Shown in pieces: positions 1-12,303 of a stretch of DNA of 64,000 bases. Position numbers and translations under genes: made by a program. The stretch covers positions 1,746,501-1,810,500 of the forward strand of contig JAJNNQ010000126.1 of NCBI GenBank assembly GCA_027886175.1, given 5' to 3'. Under the pieces are notes generated by a model. It was not told where the DNA came from. It worked only from the letters and a program-made list of their open reading frames with translations, and ran no database searches. Numbering within the stretch: the stretch's first letter is position 1; each line of letters begins with the position of its first letter. The stretch is from Phylloscopus collybita. Taxonomy: Eukaryota > Chordata > Aves > Passeriformes > Phylloscopidae.

Positions 1-525
1 TCCAGTCCTCCTTTCTACCTTGTTCTCCTTTCATCCCTTCACTGTTCAAACAAGAAACATCAAACAGGTTTCTTGTTTTCCTTCCCACTTTGTCAGGGAC
101 ACTGAAAATCTGCAATGGTTCTGATAATGAGATGCTAACACTGGGTCCAGGCAAGCCTTGCTCACCTGTGCTTTAAGCCGTTTCACACATTTTATGAGCT
201 TTTCATACCTTTTCAGTTCTGTGAAAAGAGAGTTCTTTGAGGTTACTCTTGGTTCTGGTAATCCATCAGCATAAGTTTAGCAAGACAGGGACTCTGTTTC
301 TCTACCAGGTGGACTCCAGACAGTGTATTGTCTTTGAAAGTAAACAAATGATAGCTTTCTAAAATGTCTCTGCAAAACAATGATTGAGTAATATAAAGTA
401 TGAGAGGAAGTTTCTCCAAAGGATGACCCTAGTATATCCATGCTCATTGACTGAAACATCACAAATTTAGTATGACACATAATCCCTCCCTTTGTACCCT
501 TTGCATAATTAGTAGGAAGTGTTGA
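1..525. other. Unique non-coding sequence
   Basis: I see no recognisable repeat, exon or RNA gene here. It is ordinary mixed-composition vertebrate DNA leading into the first GAA array. Confidence 0.5.
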
Positions 526-650
526 AAAAGAAGAAGAAGAAGAAGAAGAAGAAGAAGAAGAAGAAGAAGAAGAAGAAGAAGAAGAAGAAGAAGAAGAAGA
601 AGAAGAAGAAGAAGAAGAAGGAGAAGGAGAAGAAGAAAGAAAGAAAAATA
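526..650 (+). repeat. (GAA)n trinucleotide array
   Basis: About 31 near-perfect GAA/AAG units run from about 529 to 620, followed by 30 bases of interrupted purine repeat with GGAGAAGGA variants. The plus strand is all purine. The open frames across it, encoding poly-K or poly-F, are repeat artefacts and not genes. Confidence 0.97.
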
Positions 651-866
651 CAAAGAAAAAGAAAAATACAAAGAAAAAGAAAAATACAAAGAAAAAGACA
701 AAGAAAAAGCAAAAGAAAAATACAAAGAAAAAGACAAAGAAAAAGCAAAAGAAAAAGAAAAAGAAAAAGAAAAAGAAAAAGAAAAAGAAAAAGAAAAAGA
801 AAAAGAAAAAGAAAAAGAAAAAGAAAAAGAAAAAGAAAAAGAAAAAGAAAAAGAAAAAGAAAGACA
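651..866 (+). repeat. (AAAAAG)n hexanucleotide array with an 18-bp higher-order unit
   Basis: The first part (about 651-735) repeats an 18-base unit in which AAAGAAAAAG is followed by AAAATAC or a variant with GACA or GCA. The second part (about 735-864) is a nearly pure AAAAAG array. The interrupted part looks older and the pure part looks like a recent expansion. Confidence 0.95.
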
Positions 867-898
867 ATTTTGCATGTCTGCGTGTCTGTAACTACAAT

Positions 899-1017
899 AC
901 TGGTGCTTTTTTCAATATTAAATATGAAAAAAACCCAACCCAAAACAAACAAACAAACAACACCACAAAAAACCAAACCAAAACAACAACAACAAAAAAC
1001 CACCAGCCCACCCTTTC
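899..1017 (+). repeat. A/C-only low-complexity tract
   Basis: The plus strand is built of A with C in ones to threes (AAACCCAACCC, CAAACAAACAAAC, ACAACAACAAC). It has almost no G or T for about 100 bases. The same composition recurs at 41.7, 42.5 and 52.4 kb, and as its G/T complement at 13.6 and 45.4 kb. Confidence 0.85.
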
Positions 1018-1480
1018 TACAGGTAGGGTTCTTCTGAGTTGTTCATTCACCTTGCCTGTGTTTCTGTAACTGGTTTATAATCACAATCTTTTCAGAAAAC
1101 TTGCCTCTGCCTTGAGACAGCTTGGGAACTTATGTGGCAAAACACCACCTTCTTCAACACAGGAATTTCCATACTGGGTGGGAAGGGTCTTCCATAAGTC
1201 CCCCTTATATAAGGTTCTCAAGCTCCATCAGGAAATCCATTTTGTGGATACTATAAATCTGTCTAACACCAGGAGGATAATTCCTTCTCACTGATAGCAT
1301 TAGGACAGTGAGATTCTCTGTCTGACCTGCATTGTTATCTACATTATGTCAGTGGCAAAACTAGAGAGCCATGAAAATGGTGCAGCAAATCCATCAGAAT
1401 TTTCATCTACACGTTGACCCCATGGCTGAGCTCCACTCTCTGGGATAATGTGTACATGTGTATCTGCACACACACATACA
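1018..1480. other. Unique spacer between microsatellite arrays
   Basis: About 460 bases of non-repetitive sequence. It ends in a short CACACACATACA run at 1466-1480 that leads into the AG array. No gene is recognised. Confidence 0.5.
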
Positions 1481-1513
1481 GAGGAAAGAGAGAAAGAGAG
1501 AAAGGGAGAAAGG

Positions 1514-1570
<57 letters not shown>

Positions 1571-1575
1571 AGAGA

Positions 1576-1618
<43 letters not shown>

Positions 1619-1900
1619 AGAGAAAGAGAAAGAGAAAGAGAAAGAGAAAGAGAAAGAGAAAGAGAAAGAGAAAGAGAAAGAGAGAGAGAGAGAAAGAGAA
1701 AGAGAAAGAGAAAGAGAGAGAGAGAGAGAAAGAGAAAGAGAAAGAGAAAGAGAAAGAGAAAGAGAAAGAGAAAGAGAAAGAGAAAGAGAAAGAGAAAGAG
1801 AAAGAGAAAGAGAAAGAGAAAGAGAAAGAGAAAGAGAAAGAGAAAGAGAAAGAGAAAGAGAAAGAGAAAGAGAAAGAGAAAGAGAAAGAGAAAGAGAAAG
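1481..1900 (+). repeat. (AG)n and (AAAGAG)n compound purine array
   Basis: It begins with AAGGGAGA-type variants and becomes a pure AG run at about 1522-1562. Alternating blocks of AAAGAG hexamers and AG dimers follow up to 1900. The final block (about 1728-1900) is nearly perfect AAAGAG. Every base on the plus strand is a purine, so triplex (H-DNA) formation is chemically possible. Confidence 0.97.
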
Positions 1901-2144
1901 AGGGAGGGAGGGAGGGAGGGAGGGAGGGAGGGAGGGAGGGAAGGAAGGAAGGAAGGAAGGAAGGAAGGAAGGAAGGAAGGAAGGAAGGAAGGAAGGAAGG
2001 AAGGAAGGAAGGAAGGAAGGAAGGAAGGAAGGAAGGAAGGAAGGAAGGAAGGAAGGAAGGAAGGAAGGAAGGAAGGAAGGAAGGAAGGAAGGAAGGAAGG
2101 AAGGAAGGAAGGAAGGAAGGAAGGAAGGAAGGGAGGAAGGAAGC
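1901..2144 (+). repeat. (GGGA)n followed by (GGAA)n tetranucleotide array
   Basis: About nine GGGA units (1902-1939) change abruptly to about 50 GGAA units ending near 2143, with one GGGA reversion near 2130. Together with the preceding array this gives more than 650 consecutive purines. GGAA is the core of ETS-family binding sites. Any regulatory role here is only a possibility. Confidence 0.97.
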
Positions 2145-2965
2145 TACTTGGAGACACAAGGACCACAGGCCAGAGCAATCAAAGCATCCTAGTCAGTGAC
2201 AGATGGAAACCCATTGAATATTCTGTCCCTGCCAGAACTATGGACAGTCAGATATGCTGAAGCTGGAAGGTGGGAGGTGGAGACCACCACTGCAGAGTCA
2301 CAGGCAAAAAACATGAGATGTTCCTGAGATGCACTTGCTGCCCTTGTGCATAGGTTACAGGAAAAATGATGAGTCTGTCTTTGTGTTCTGGACCCATCTC
2401 ACTATATTCATCTGCAGATCCCAGGAGAGTGAGCAAGTTTCAGCTGTAGCAAGTGAAGGGAAAGCAGAAAGAAGTTGAAGAGAGAGGGTGGAAAGGGCCT
2501 GGAAGTTACACATTATAGGATTAGCTCAAATAAAGGCTTGCTTAGAGAAACGCAGGATATATCACCATACCCCCCTCTCAAAAGCCCCCACTGATTCTTC
2601 TTCACTCCTCCTCTTCAGCAACAGTCCCTTTGACTTCATTCCCTGTCTCAGCCCTCAGCCTGCTCCCTCAAAAGACCCAGTCATTACCACCACAAAAGGG
2701 TTTTGCTCTTCCAAAGACAGGGACAGAATAAGGCATCCTGGCTCCACAGACTTATGATGTTCTGAGTCTAGTGAAAAGACTGGGATACTGAATGGTCTCT
2801 GGTTGAGGCCATGAACAGCTGGGATAAATCCAAGAACTGCCTTGGCATTGATTTTATTTATTTCAAGGTCTTATCTGTCCATACCCAGCAGCAACAGAGA
2901 ACAAGTATGATTTACAACCACCTTTTCCATTGTGGCCAAAGATAGTTACTATGTCCCAAAATGAT
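2145..2965. other. Unique non-coding sequence
   Basis: No recognised repeat or gene. The 89-codon plus-strand frame at 2488-2757 shows no domain and ordinary composition, so I treat it as chance. Confidence 0.5.
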
Positions 2966-3335
2966 CTTTTTTCTTTTTCTTTTTCTTTTTCTTTTTCTTT
3001 TTCTTTTTCTTTTTCTTTTTCTTTTTCTTTTCCTTTTCCTTTTCCTTTTCCTTTTCCTTTTCCTTTTTCTTTTTCTTTTTCTTTTTCTTTTTCTTTTTCT
3101 TTTTCTTTTTCTTTTTCTTTTTCTTTTCCTTTTCCTTTTCCTTTTCCTTTTCCTTTTCCTTTTCCTTTTTGCTTTTCTTTTTCTTTTTCTGTTTTTCCTT
3201 TTTGTTTTTTCTTTGTAGTTCTCATTTCCTTTTTCTCTTCTCTTTTTTCCTTTTCATTTTCCTCTTTTTCCTTTTCATTTTTTCTTTTTCATTTTCTCTT
3301 TTCCTTTTCCTTTTTTATTTTTTTCTTTTTCCTCA
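2966..3335 (-). repeat. (TTTTTC)n/(TTTTCC)n pyrimidine array
   Basis: Alternating blocks of TTTTTC (about 2970-3030 and 3066-3126) and TTTTCC (about 3030-3066 and 3126-3168) are followed by 160 bases of degenerate polypyrimidine ending near 3335. The unit is the complement of the AAAAAG array at 735-864, so the two arrays form a very long imperfect inverted repeat about 2.1 kb apart. Confidence 0.95.
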
Positions 3336-6300
3336 CTGGGGTGCATTTCTTGCCTATATCCTTTGATGTGGACACCCAATGCCACATTCATTTCCTCAAG
3401 GGTGGGATTTGTCAGTGTGTGATGCAGTGAAAGCCAGCAGGCTCTCCTTTTGACTGTGCATGGGCAGGACATTGCACTGTGGGACTAAACCCCTCTCCAT
3501 TTTTTCCTGATTGAACCGTGTCCTACAATAGCTATAGTGCATGAAGCAACTTGGCATTACATGTATTTTAATGGACAGCAAGACAGGCACCACACCCCCT
3601 TCAGTGAAGCTGAAGGCATGTCAGGAGCTGTGGGGGGGCTGGTTGTCACATCAGATCAGCTAACCATCTTCACTGGGTGAGGAGGGTGTAACACATCTGA
3701 TTTTTTGATTGGTTTTGCCCCCTGTCACAAAGTGCTGTGTTTTTCCTTCACATTTTTTCAAGCAGTTTCCTTTATGTCCTCTCTGGTAGCAGACACAGAC
3801 ATTCACTCAGCCTACAATGACTCCTAGGCTGACAAGCAGCAGCAGTTTTTGGCAGTAGCCTGTGGCTTTGTGTAATGCAGAAATCCCCATGACGGGCTGA
3901 GCTTCCAGCATACGGACCTGGCAATGACAGCCCCACGTATCCTGTGACGTAGGGTGCTGCTCTGCCATAAGCCCAGAAAAAAACACTAGGGAAATTCAGA
4001 TACCAGCTTTTGCCAAAGCATCAACAGTGTCTTTTCAAAGACAGAAGACGTAAGAAGCCCTTCAATAAATTATCCAAGTGACTTCCAGCTCCTCACATCA
4101 GATTGCTGCACAACGTTTTCTCAGGGCCTTTCAAGGGTAAAAATATCCATGGACTCCAGTTACTCAGACATGTTTTGCATGCTTTCACCAAAAAAATCTG
4201 GTCCAATGTAGTTCTCATAAGCAATGTGTAGTAGGCATTGAACAGAGGATTCATTGAGCATGCAAAGAAAATTTGCATCATCTTTTCTCATGGCTAATAG
4301 CATTCATTTTGTGTTACAAGAGGGGACACTGTTACGACCCAGAACACCACACTTCATCAAAATTTCTATTTTCTTGCTCAAAAGACTGAAAAACAAGATT
4401 ATAGAGAGCTTTGATTGGTTATAACTCTGGATTATTTTCCATTTAAATACACCTTTGAATGTGAAACCATAAGTAGAGTTAATGGTTATACAATATCACG
4501 TCAGATAACACAGAAGAGATGGCAGAAGGGATCCATCAGCAGACCAGATAAATTCTAAAACAAAATAAGCTTCTGTTTGAAAAAGAAGCTTCTTTCCTAC
4601 ATTGCTTATTAGATGGTATGGCAATCTGCCTGTTGTTATTTCAGGTGTGTAGTCTCCACCAAGGTACCTAAAATTAGCTCCATATCCACAGTAGTGTGGT
4701 AAGAGAACACATGTGAAGAACAGCAAAACATGAGTGGCTCAGGGGTCATAACAACAGCATGTGGTGACAGGCATGGAAAAATATAATCATCAGGCAAAAC
4801 AAACTACATTTACATCAACATTTCTGAAAAAACAAGCTCCAAGCTCCCATGAAATCAGAACATACTTACAAGGCAGAGACACCAGATCTCATGGTAGCTA
4901 ATGCATCCCAGTGCTCATGGCATTTCATTTCTAGAGGCTGGGTTGCATGGTTACTGGCAGGACAAAGGCAAGCTTGGAGACATCAGAGTATGTCCCTACA
5001 GCACAGAAAAAAAAAAAAAAAAAAGCTGAAAAGAGACAACCACCGATGAGAGAAGCTGCATTTCCAACAAACAGCAACTTGCTGTGATATCTAGTTCCCA
5101 CAGTTTCTTTATTGATATGCCTGTGTCCTACTGTAGTCCAAAAACATACCTCCATTTTCCCATGCAGTTGATTAGGTTCCAGCTTTAAAGATATGTCTGG
5201 TTAAGACAAGAGTGGATTTGAGTCAGGAACAGTACCATTAGGACCTCAGTGTAGTGACTGCACTGTAAAGCCTTTCAGATACCTGGTTTAAATCTGTAAT
5301 ATCTCTTTCAGACGGTAGAACTCTGAAATCCAGGTGGTCAGGGTACCCCTGGATGTTGTGGCAGGGCTCTCATCTTCTGACAGGGTTTGGAAAGGAAACA
5401 TTCTCTCTGTGCAAGCAGGGACTAGATTTCTATCAGAGACAGAAATGGGATTTCCAGACCACTGCCTTAATATGGCTGGTTTTGAAATCAGTAAGCATAA
5501 TTCCCAGTGGCAGCAGAGTTAGGTCAGTGAGATTCAGTGAAAATGAAAATTATCAATGCCTGTAAGTGCATGACAGTCCTCTGGATACAGAACAGTGCCT
5601 GCTTAGCTTTTGTCACTATTTTGCATGGACAGGTTTGGGTATTTTCTTTGAGCAAAAGTCTGGTCCTTGGTATTAATGCAAAATACCAGAGGACAATTAC
5701 CTCACTATTTATAGCTTGCGGGCTTTCTATAGGTTTATTGAAAATGTGATCCTGCAAAAAGACCTGTGAAATATAAATTAATATAAACAAAATTTAAAGC
5801 CATTTTGTTTACTCTTCACATCTCTCCTGGAAACAACTTCTCTGTGGAAGTTTTGATAGACAAAGCCTTAACTGCTGGAGCATGCTGCCTATCAGAAGAA
5901 CTGACACATACCACAAGAAGGAGAGGTGGGAATTGTTCCCTATTTTTTCCTCTCCTTTGTCCCATATTTTCTTTCTTTTTCTTTTTCATTTATGTTAATG
6001 TTTGGGTTTTTTCTGATCACTGAGAATTTCGCTTAATGTATGAATCTGCTCTGCAAAAAATTGTTTATATGTTTATATGTTCTTTTTTGATAAGCTTCAG
6101 TGGCCCCAGATTAAGTATAATCCCTCCTAACTGGCAGTCAAACACACTTTTAGATTCAGAGTTAATATATTCTGATAGGGAAGAAGGGACTTTCCCTTTA
6201 TTGGATCAGCAGCAAAAAAACTCCCAAACTCTCGAATGTAACTGTGCCCTAGACATGTCTGCATTAAACCAGTAGTTTCTTCTTATACAGAAACATGCAT

Positions 6301-8989
6301 CTCAAGAAGAGAACCTTCTGCAAGTTACCATTTACAGAAGTAATCTTCTCCATCCTTTGAAGCAGTTCTGAATGACATTAGGGCAGTCCCAGGCCCCAGG
6401 TCACTTTGCAATAGAACCTCAGGCAGCAAATGGAGAGTGTGCCTGCAGAGAGTCTGCAAAGAGATGTGCAATTCAGCTCATTTTTGTGCCTCATAAGAAA
6501 GCAGGAAAGATTTTGTGCAGAAATTCCTGGCTATGATTCTGAGCAGTCAGAGACAAGTCAATGGAATAAAAATACTCTTTTTTAGAACTCTAGCTTTGCA
6601 GGTTTCTACCACGTTCCAAATATTTTCTAACTTTGGGTGCTTGTCCATCTTTTCTGTAATACTAATTTACAGGCTTCTGATAATTTCATTGGTTGGGTTT
6701 GGATTTTTTATAATGATGAAAATACATGTATCAAACTACCCACTTTGCTATGATCAAAGAAAATTGTCATATGTATCAGCAGACATAAAATAGCTCTAGC
6801 AGAGATTGTTGCTGGAGGATATAGCCCCCATTATTCATATAAAACACAGTGCTGCCAGTAATCATTATTCCTAATAGCAGTAATCCTCCCTGAATGGGTT
6901 TATTAAAGTGTCCTCAGCATCACTCTGGGCTGTTAATAATCTGGTGGCAGCAGCCTGCTTTGCTGTATCTACTGCTTAACCTGCACTTATTTCTGTCACT
7001 GCTTTTTTCCCCCCTCCACATTAATCATCCTCTGAAAACATTTTCAATATTCTCTCTTGCAGCACAGCAGGGGAATGCCTTCTAATTGTTATTCTGAGCC
7101 TGTTCATTCTGGTTCTTCTGCATAAACATAATTGCAAAATCGGCTGCCTCCGATACGCCCGCCCTCCCCACTCTGCTCCACCAGCAATTGCAGTGGTGGT
7201 CCCTCCCAGCCTTGTTAAGAGGGATCCACATTCTGCCTTCCAGTCTTAGAGGCTCAGTGTACCTACACTCTCTGCCCACAGCACATTGTGGCACCCTGTT
7301 TCCTTGGCTGTCCGCAGAGGGAACCCTTTGGGAGCAGATCAGACTCCAGCCTGAAGCACTCCGGACACTCCTATGGCAACCACATTGCAGGAGAAGTGGG
7401 ATGAGCTTGCATGCTGATGTGTGCTGTGTCTGATGCACGATGATGTATCCTGATGAATGCTGGATTTCACTCAGATACAGTTTTGGGGGAAACAAACAAA
7501 CAAACAAACACCAACAACAAACCTTTAGCATAAAAATGCAATCAGTAACCAGGAAATAATCTCATCCTCTCAAGTTGACATAGAACCCCAGAATACCACC
7601 CACATTGTATAACACAGCAGAAGTTCACTGTATACTTTTTTCCCATTTCAATTTTATCTGAATTTTCTGTTTTGCAGAAGTCATTAATTACCCCAGCCAG
7701 TCAACTTTCTAAAGGCATGCACCTCTTTTGATGGAAAAAGGTTTAAAGGTCCTCAGTTTTCAGTTTACTTCCCTTTCAGTGAAGGTTTTTTCCCCAACAC
7801 AACAAATAAGTTTATTAAAAGATCTAAGTGTGAATATTTCTGTCAGAGATGCAATTAATCCTGCTGTTGAATTCCTGCCATCTTAGATTAGGTGATCAGT
7901 TGACGCTTTGCAGAAATGCAGCAGGAAAAAATCCTAGCACTGATTTTCTTAAGAGCTTTGCTGCTGTTTGGCATTGAATACTGTTAATATCCGGGCACAA
8001 AAATATGACTCAATTATGCAAAGAAAATACGTATAATATTCCCTATAATTGTTCTGCTTAGATAGCTTTTGTATTTTTATAGATTAAACAAACTGACAAA
8101 AACAATCTTTGGAGTACTATTTTCATTGGCAGTAGGATTAAGGACATTATTCATAAGGAGTGATGTTATTTGACACCTCATAGAAAGACTAGAGTATTTA
8201 TTAAAAAAACCTCTCTTGAATTACCCCTTAGACAACATTAGAACTCTTTGCCTTGCTTCTTTATTATGAACAGTATTAGAATTATATAGGGTTTCTCTCA
8301 TTATTTTCTAACTTTCTGACAAGTTTTCAATTTGCCTCTTTACCTTAATTCAAGGCCACAGGAAAGTAAATGCATCCTTCTCAGTCACCTACATCCACCA
8401 TACAATATTTTAAAAAGCCAAGGCACGGAGGCTTGTTAGCCATATCATCTGCATTACCCACTAAAGAGAAAATGTCACCTAAATCCAACATAGAATAGGC
8501 TCTCTCTGCAGCACTCTGGCAGAGATAACCTTTAAATGGATACAACACAGTTAGATAATTGGCAGTGAGGAGAGGCATCAGTTAATCTAGCCTAGGTGTC
8601 AATTAGACAACTTCAATTTACTACTCTGACACTGTTCACTGTATACCTTACTTTTGTCTTAAGATACAATTCTTATTCAGAGGTTTGGAAAACAGATCGG
8701 TACCTGAGGAGGTTGTGAGGAGAAAAATTGTCTATGAACATGAAAGATGCATGACAGGCTTTTGTCTTGTCTAGCTGTCTCTGGTGTTCTTAGACTCATT
8801 TGGTTATAAACATGTGCTACTGTCTTGGAAGATCTTTAAGGTCAAAAGTAATAGAACAGAGATTTTAGTGTGCCTGGAAGACATCCAATCAAATTACAGG
8901 TAGATCAACTTCTCCATGTAACTGGCTGTCCAAGAATACATTTTCTTTTCTTCCAATGGCAAGAAAATTTGAGGGTGATAAACTACTAA
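3336..8989. other. Long unique non-coding interval
   Basis: No gene or interspersed repeat is recognised over 5.6 kb. Small landmarks are an A18 run at 5007-5024 and an A/C tract with CAAA units at 7490-7522. There are two stretches whose texture (balanced composition, homeodomain-like TAAT cores) resembles conserved non-coding elements: about 6830-7080 and about 7850-8180. The overlapping frames at 7082-7531 (minus) and 7188-7433 (plus) show no known domain. Confidence 0.45.
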
Positions 8990-9174
8990 GTGAGCTTGGT
9001 GAAACACTGGGACAGGTTGCCCAGAGAGGTGGTGGGTGCCCCATCCCTGGAAACATTAAGTGTCAACTGGGACAGTTCTTTGAGCACCCTGACCGAGCTG
9101 AAGATGCTCACTGTAGGGGGATTGGACTGGACTATGTTTGAAGGTCCCTTCCCACACAAAACTATTCTATCATT
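8990..9174 (+). mobile_element. CR1 LINE 3' fragment
   Basis: The segment carries the standard avian CR1 tail in order: GGTTGCCCAGAGAGGTGGTG, a GCCCCATCCCTGGAAACATT block, a GATTGGACTGGACTATG block, GAAGGTCCCTTCC, and a terminal ATTCTATCATT. CR1 elements are non-LTR retrotransposons, usually 5'-truncated, and nearly all copies are only this 3' end. This one lies on the plus strand and is moderately diverged. It is not expressed as protein. Confidence 0.93.
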
Positions 9175-11040
9175 ACATGGCAAGACAAAAAACGTACTGT
9201 AAGGCAAAAACTCTCATAGCAATTTCCAAAGGAATAAAAGGTTTGCATTTCTATTCAATGCATACAAAAGACATGCCCATAGCCAAGACCTTAGTCTCTG
9301 AACATACACCTACAATCAAGAGTTGAATCTGTATCCAAATATCCCAGCATCCATGCTCTACCATTAATTTCTGACAGTCACCATATTCCAAAACATTTTG
9401 GATTTGGGGGGTAATTTTCTTATTCTTAAACTGACATTGCAAGAATATGCAATGTCAGTTTAATATCTCTTCCCTACTGTTTTCATTTGAGTGGAAAACC
9501 ATCAACTGAAAGCAAAATTTTTATTTTAATTTTTTTTATAAACTCAAAGCAGACAGACAGTATAGAGGAAAAAAAAAAAAAAGAAAAATCCAACAACACC
9601 CACCAAGCACCAACACCCCACACTCACAGTATCTTGGACCCTTTAGAGAAGGCTTTGTACTAAGCTTAGAGGATTGGTTTTCGCCATTCACAGATGCAAT
9701 TATTTTTGTCCTGAGTAACATTAGAAACCCAGAGTATACTTAATGTTAAGCAAAGCAATGATTTGAAACATGGATAAGAAGCATCAAGCCTGCATTAGGA
9801 AGCTGTGTTCCAGTAAGCAGGGATATTCAGACTTTCATTCAAAGGTATCATAAGAAGTAACAAATGATGCTTTATACTGCCAGGCACACACCTTCACAGT
9901 CACTACTGAGAAAGAGCAGTGAAAAGCTATAAAAGAAAGCAATGGTTTCATTTATGGCTTCTCATCCAATACCCCCAAATTCACTTAACTGGGACCTCAA
10001 TTTGAGGCCACAGCAAAACCACTTGCCCAACAAAGTCAGAGACAGCATTCAGAATGATGAATAAACACTTCTGATGAACCGTGGTAAATCCCAAAATTGC
10101 ACAGAGTTTTGGCAGGCATTTTATCAGAAGGTGTTAATGCACTGTGGCATTAGGTGTGCCAGCTTGTTTTTTCCCCGAAGGGACTAAAGTGTACTAGAGG
10201 TGAGGATTTGCCAGGTTTCTGGAGAAGAACCACCTGTGATGCTTTAGAAAGACTCGTCTGTGATTTCACACAGTGTCCTGAAAGGCTCCATTGACATTCA
10301 CTTCCTCCGTATTCCTGACATTCACAGAGCACAGTGACGTTAGTGTAGTTATTTGTCCTTTCTATTGGTCTTTCCATACCTGGTTTTGCACTTTTACCTT
10401 CCAGTATGAACCAAAGCCTGTCTTTAACTAGAAACTCACAGTTAATGCTGGCAATAAGTCACTGTGACACGGAAGGAAAGTTAGGCATTGGTGAGAGGCT
10501 CTTCAGACCACCCTCAGGACTTTAAAGCCATGCTGTGCTGCACACACAAAATTTCTAGCACTATTTTTTGTAACCATGCAGCCACCTGTTCTTTTTCAAG
10601 AGCAGAAGTCTGTGGACTTCTCTTTAATGCTCTGCTCTTCTTGTAGGATTTTCAGCAAGTCAAAAGTTTACGTCTAAGAAAAATCTTTTTTCTCATTGTA
10701 ACTTTTGAGAAGCAAGGATGCCATTTCAAATTAATAGCTATGTGTGTAATAATAAATAATTGCATATGCTGAGAAGTACATGGGAAGCAACAGACAAACC
10801 TCTGCATTTTGGACAGTGTCATTTAGCTCATTATACAGGCTTGTTCCCTGTCTGAATGGCACTTACACAGTTCTCACCACTAACAGCCCAACAATGATTA
10901 AGCCTAACAGTGATTAAGGTGTGCAGGTGAAACACCAGTTGAAATATCTGGACTGCATTTCTCAGAGGAAACACAGAGTTGAAAATCTGTTTTCCGAATT
11001 TTAGGTTTATGGTGAAACCAATACCAAAGTTAGACTGAAA
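9175..11040. other. Unique non-coding interval
   Basis: No gene recognised. An A-rich run at about 9569-9582 is followed by a short A/C stretch to 9625. The rest is ordinary AT-rich sequence. Confidence 0.45.
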
Positions 11041-11212
11041 TTATATCTTAAAGAAATATATATATACAAATAGAAAAATGTATATATAGAAATATATAGA
11101 AATAGATATAAAATTTATATATATATATAAAAATAAAGAAATATAAAGAAATATATAAAAATTATAAATAAATAAATAAATCTATATATATATATCTAAA
11201 GATAATATATCA
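11041..11212. repeat. AT-rich low-complexity block
   Basis: About 170 bases made of ATATAT runs, AAATA tetramers (AAATAAATAAATAAAT near 11166) and AGAAATATA variants, almost without C. It looks like a decayed (TA)n/(AAAT)n cluster. Confidence 0.9.
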
Positions 11213-12303
11213 GGGGTCATGTAGCTGTTTACATGACATTGTTTTATAACAGGGGATTATTCAAAGGAAGCCAGTGCACGGGGGCAAATCTTCACCAATT
11301 GAACTAATACAAAATCATACAAGATACTTGGTCACTCGCTGCCTTTTGCTAGTGTCCAGCTGCTCTGTAATTTGGGAGCTGCCAGACTACCTTGCCTATG
11401 TGAAAAAAAGAAACTGACCGTGAGACACCTGGATGTTTGAAAACAGAAAGAACTAGATTAGGTGTGCCACTGCAACTTAACCTGGGAACCCACTACCCTT
11501 GTGCAGATGCATTTTGCTTTACTGTCCTGTCCAAGGCTGTATTGAAGACATAGGAAATATATCCCCTGGTACAGCCTAGGGCTCACAACACTTGCAAAGG
11601 GGAAGCTGAACGGTTTTCCTTGTAGTCTTACCAGTCTGTGACAAGGAGTTCAGCAGAAGGTTTTAACATGGAAAAAGTAAGTGACTGAAATTGCTTTAGA
11701 CAGCTGCTATATGAGGTAGCAGATGGTGAACCTACCCAGAGGTCCCTAGAAACATTAGTATTCAAAAGGTCTTACATTTCACCAACTTCAAAGAAGTGTG
11801 TGGCACTGTCTGTTGCCTTACGGGAATGGGAGCCATAGAAATGGGAATGAGTGAACATATTAGCGAAGGGCTTTCAGCTTCTCTGAAGCTTTTCTCTCAC
11901 AGCATTTCCCCAGTCCTGTTCTTCATCCTCAGCAGCTCATCAGCATACCAGGCTGACACCCTGCAGGGCTCCTGGAAGCCTCCCCCACCGACTGTCTTTG
12001 TCCACACATCTAGCTAAGCACTGCTCCTTCCACCTCTGCCTCTGTGAATCACACATTTAAAATTATCATTAAAATCCAGGTTCATCACACAATCTTCACT
12101 CGTGTCAACAGCAAACATTAAAAAAAAAACCCAGAACCCAAACAAACAAAACGTAAGAAAAGACAAACTTTATCACAGCACAGACATTCTTCACCATCAC
12201 TCCACTCTCTCCCATTGTTCAGTCCATGCTTTGCCCATTACTGTTCCCCACTAACACTCTTATCTCAAATTCTTCATGCCCCATGTTAGGCATCAAAAAA
12301 GAT
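11213..12303. other. Unique non-coding interval
   Basis: No gene recognised. An A/C run (AAAAACCCAGAACCCAAACAAAC type) sits at 12121-12150, shortly before the LTR. Confidence 0.45.

Noticed and set aside
277..1037. Long open frames of poly-Phe, poly-Lys and poly-Ser
   Set aside because: They are translations of the GAA and AAAAAG arrays and have no coding character.
1339..2260. Frames of 244-279 codons on both strands
   Set aside because: All are translations of the AG, AAAGAG and GGAA arrays.
7082..7531. 149-codon minus frame overlapping an 81-codon plus frame
   Set aside because: No domain or familiar motif. A splice-acceptor-like TTCTCTCTTGCAG precedes the region on plus (about 7050-7063), but there is no matching donor or conserved exon that I can support.
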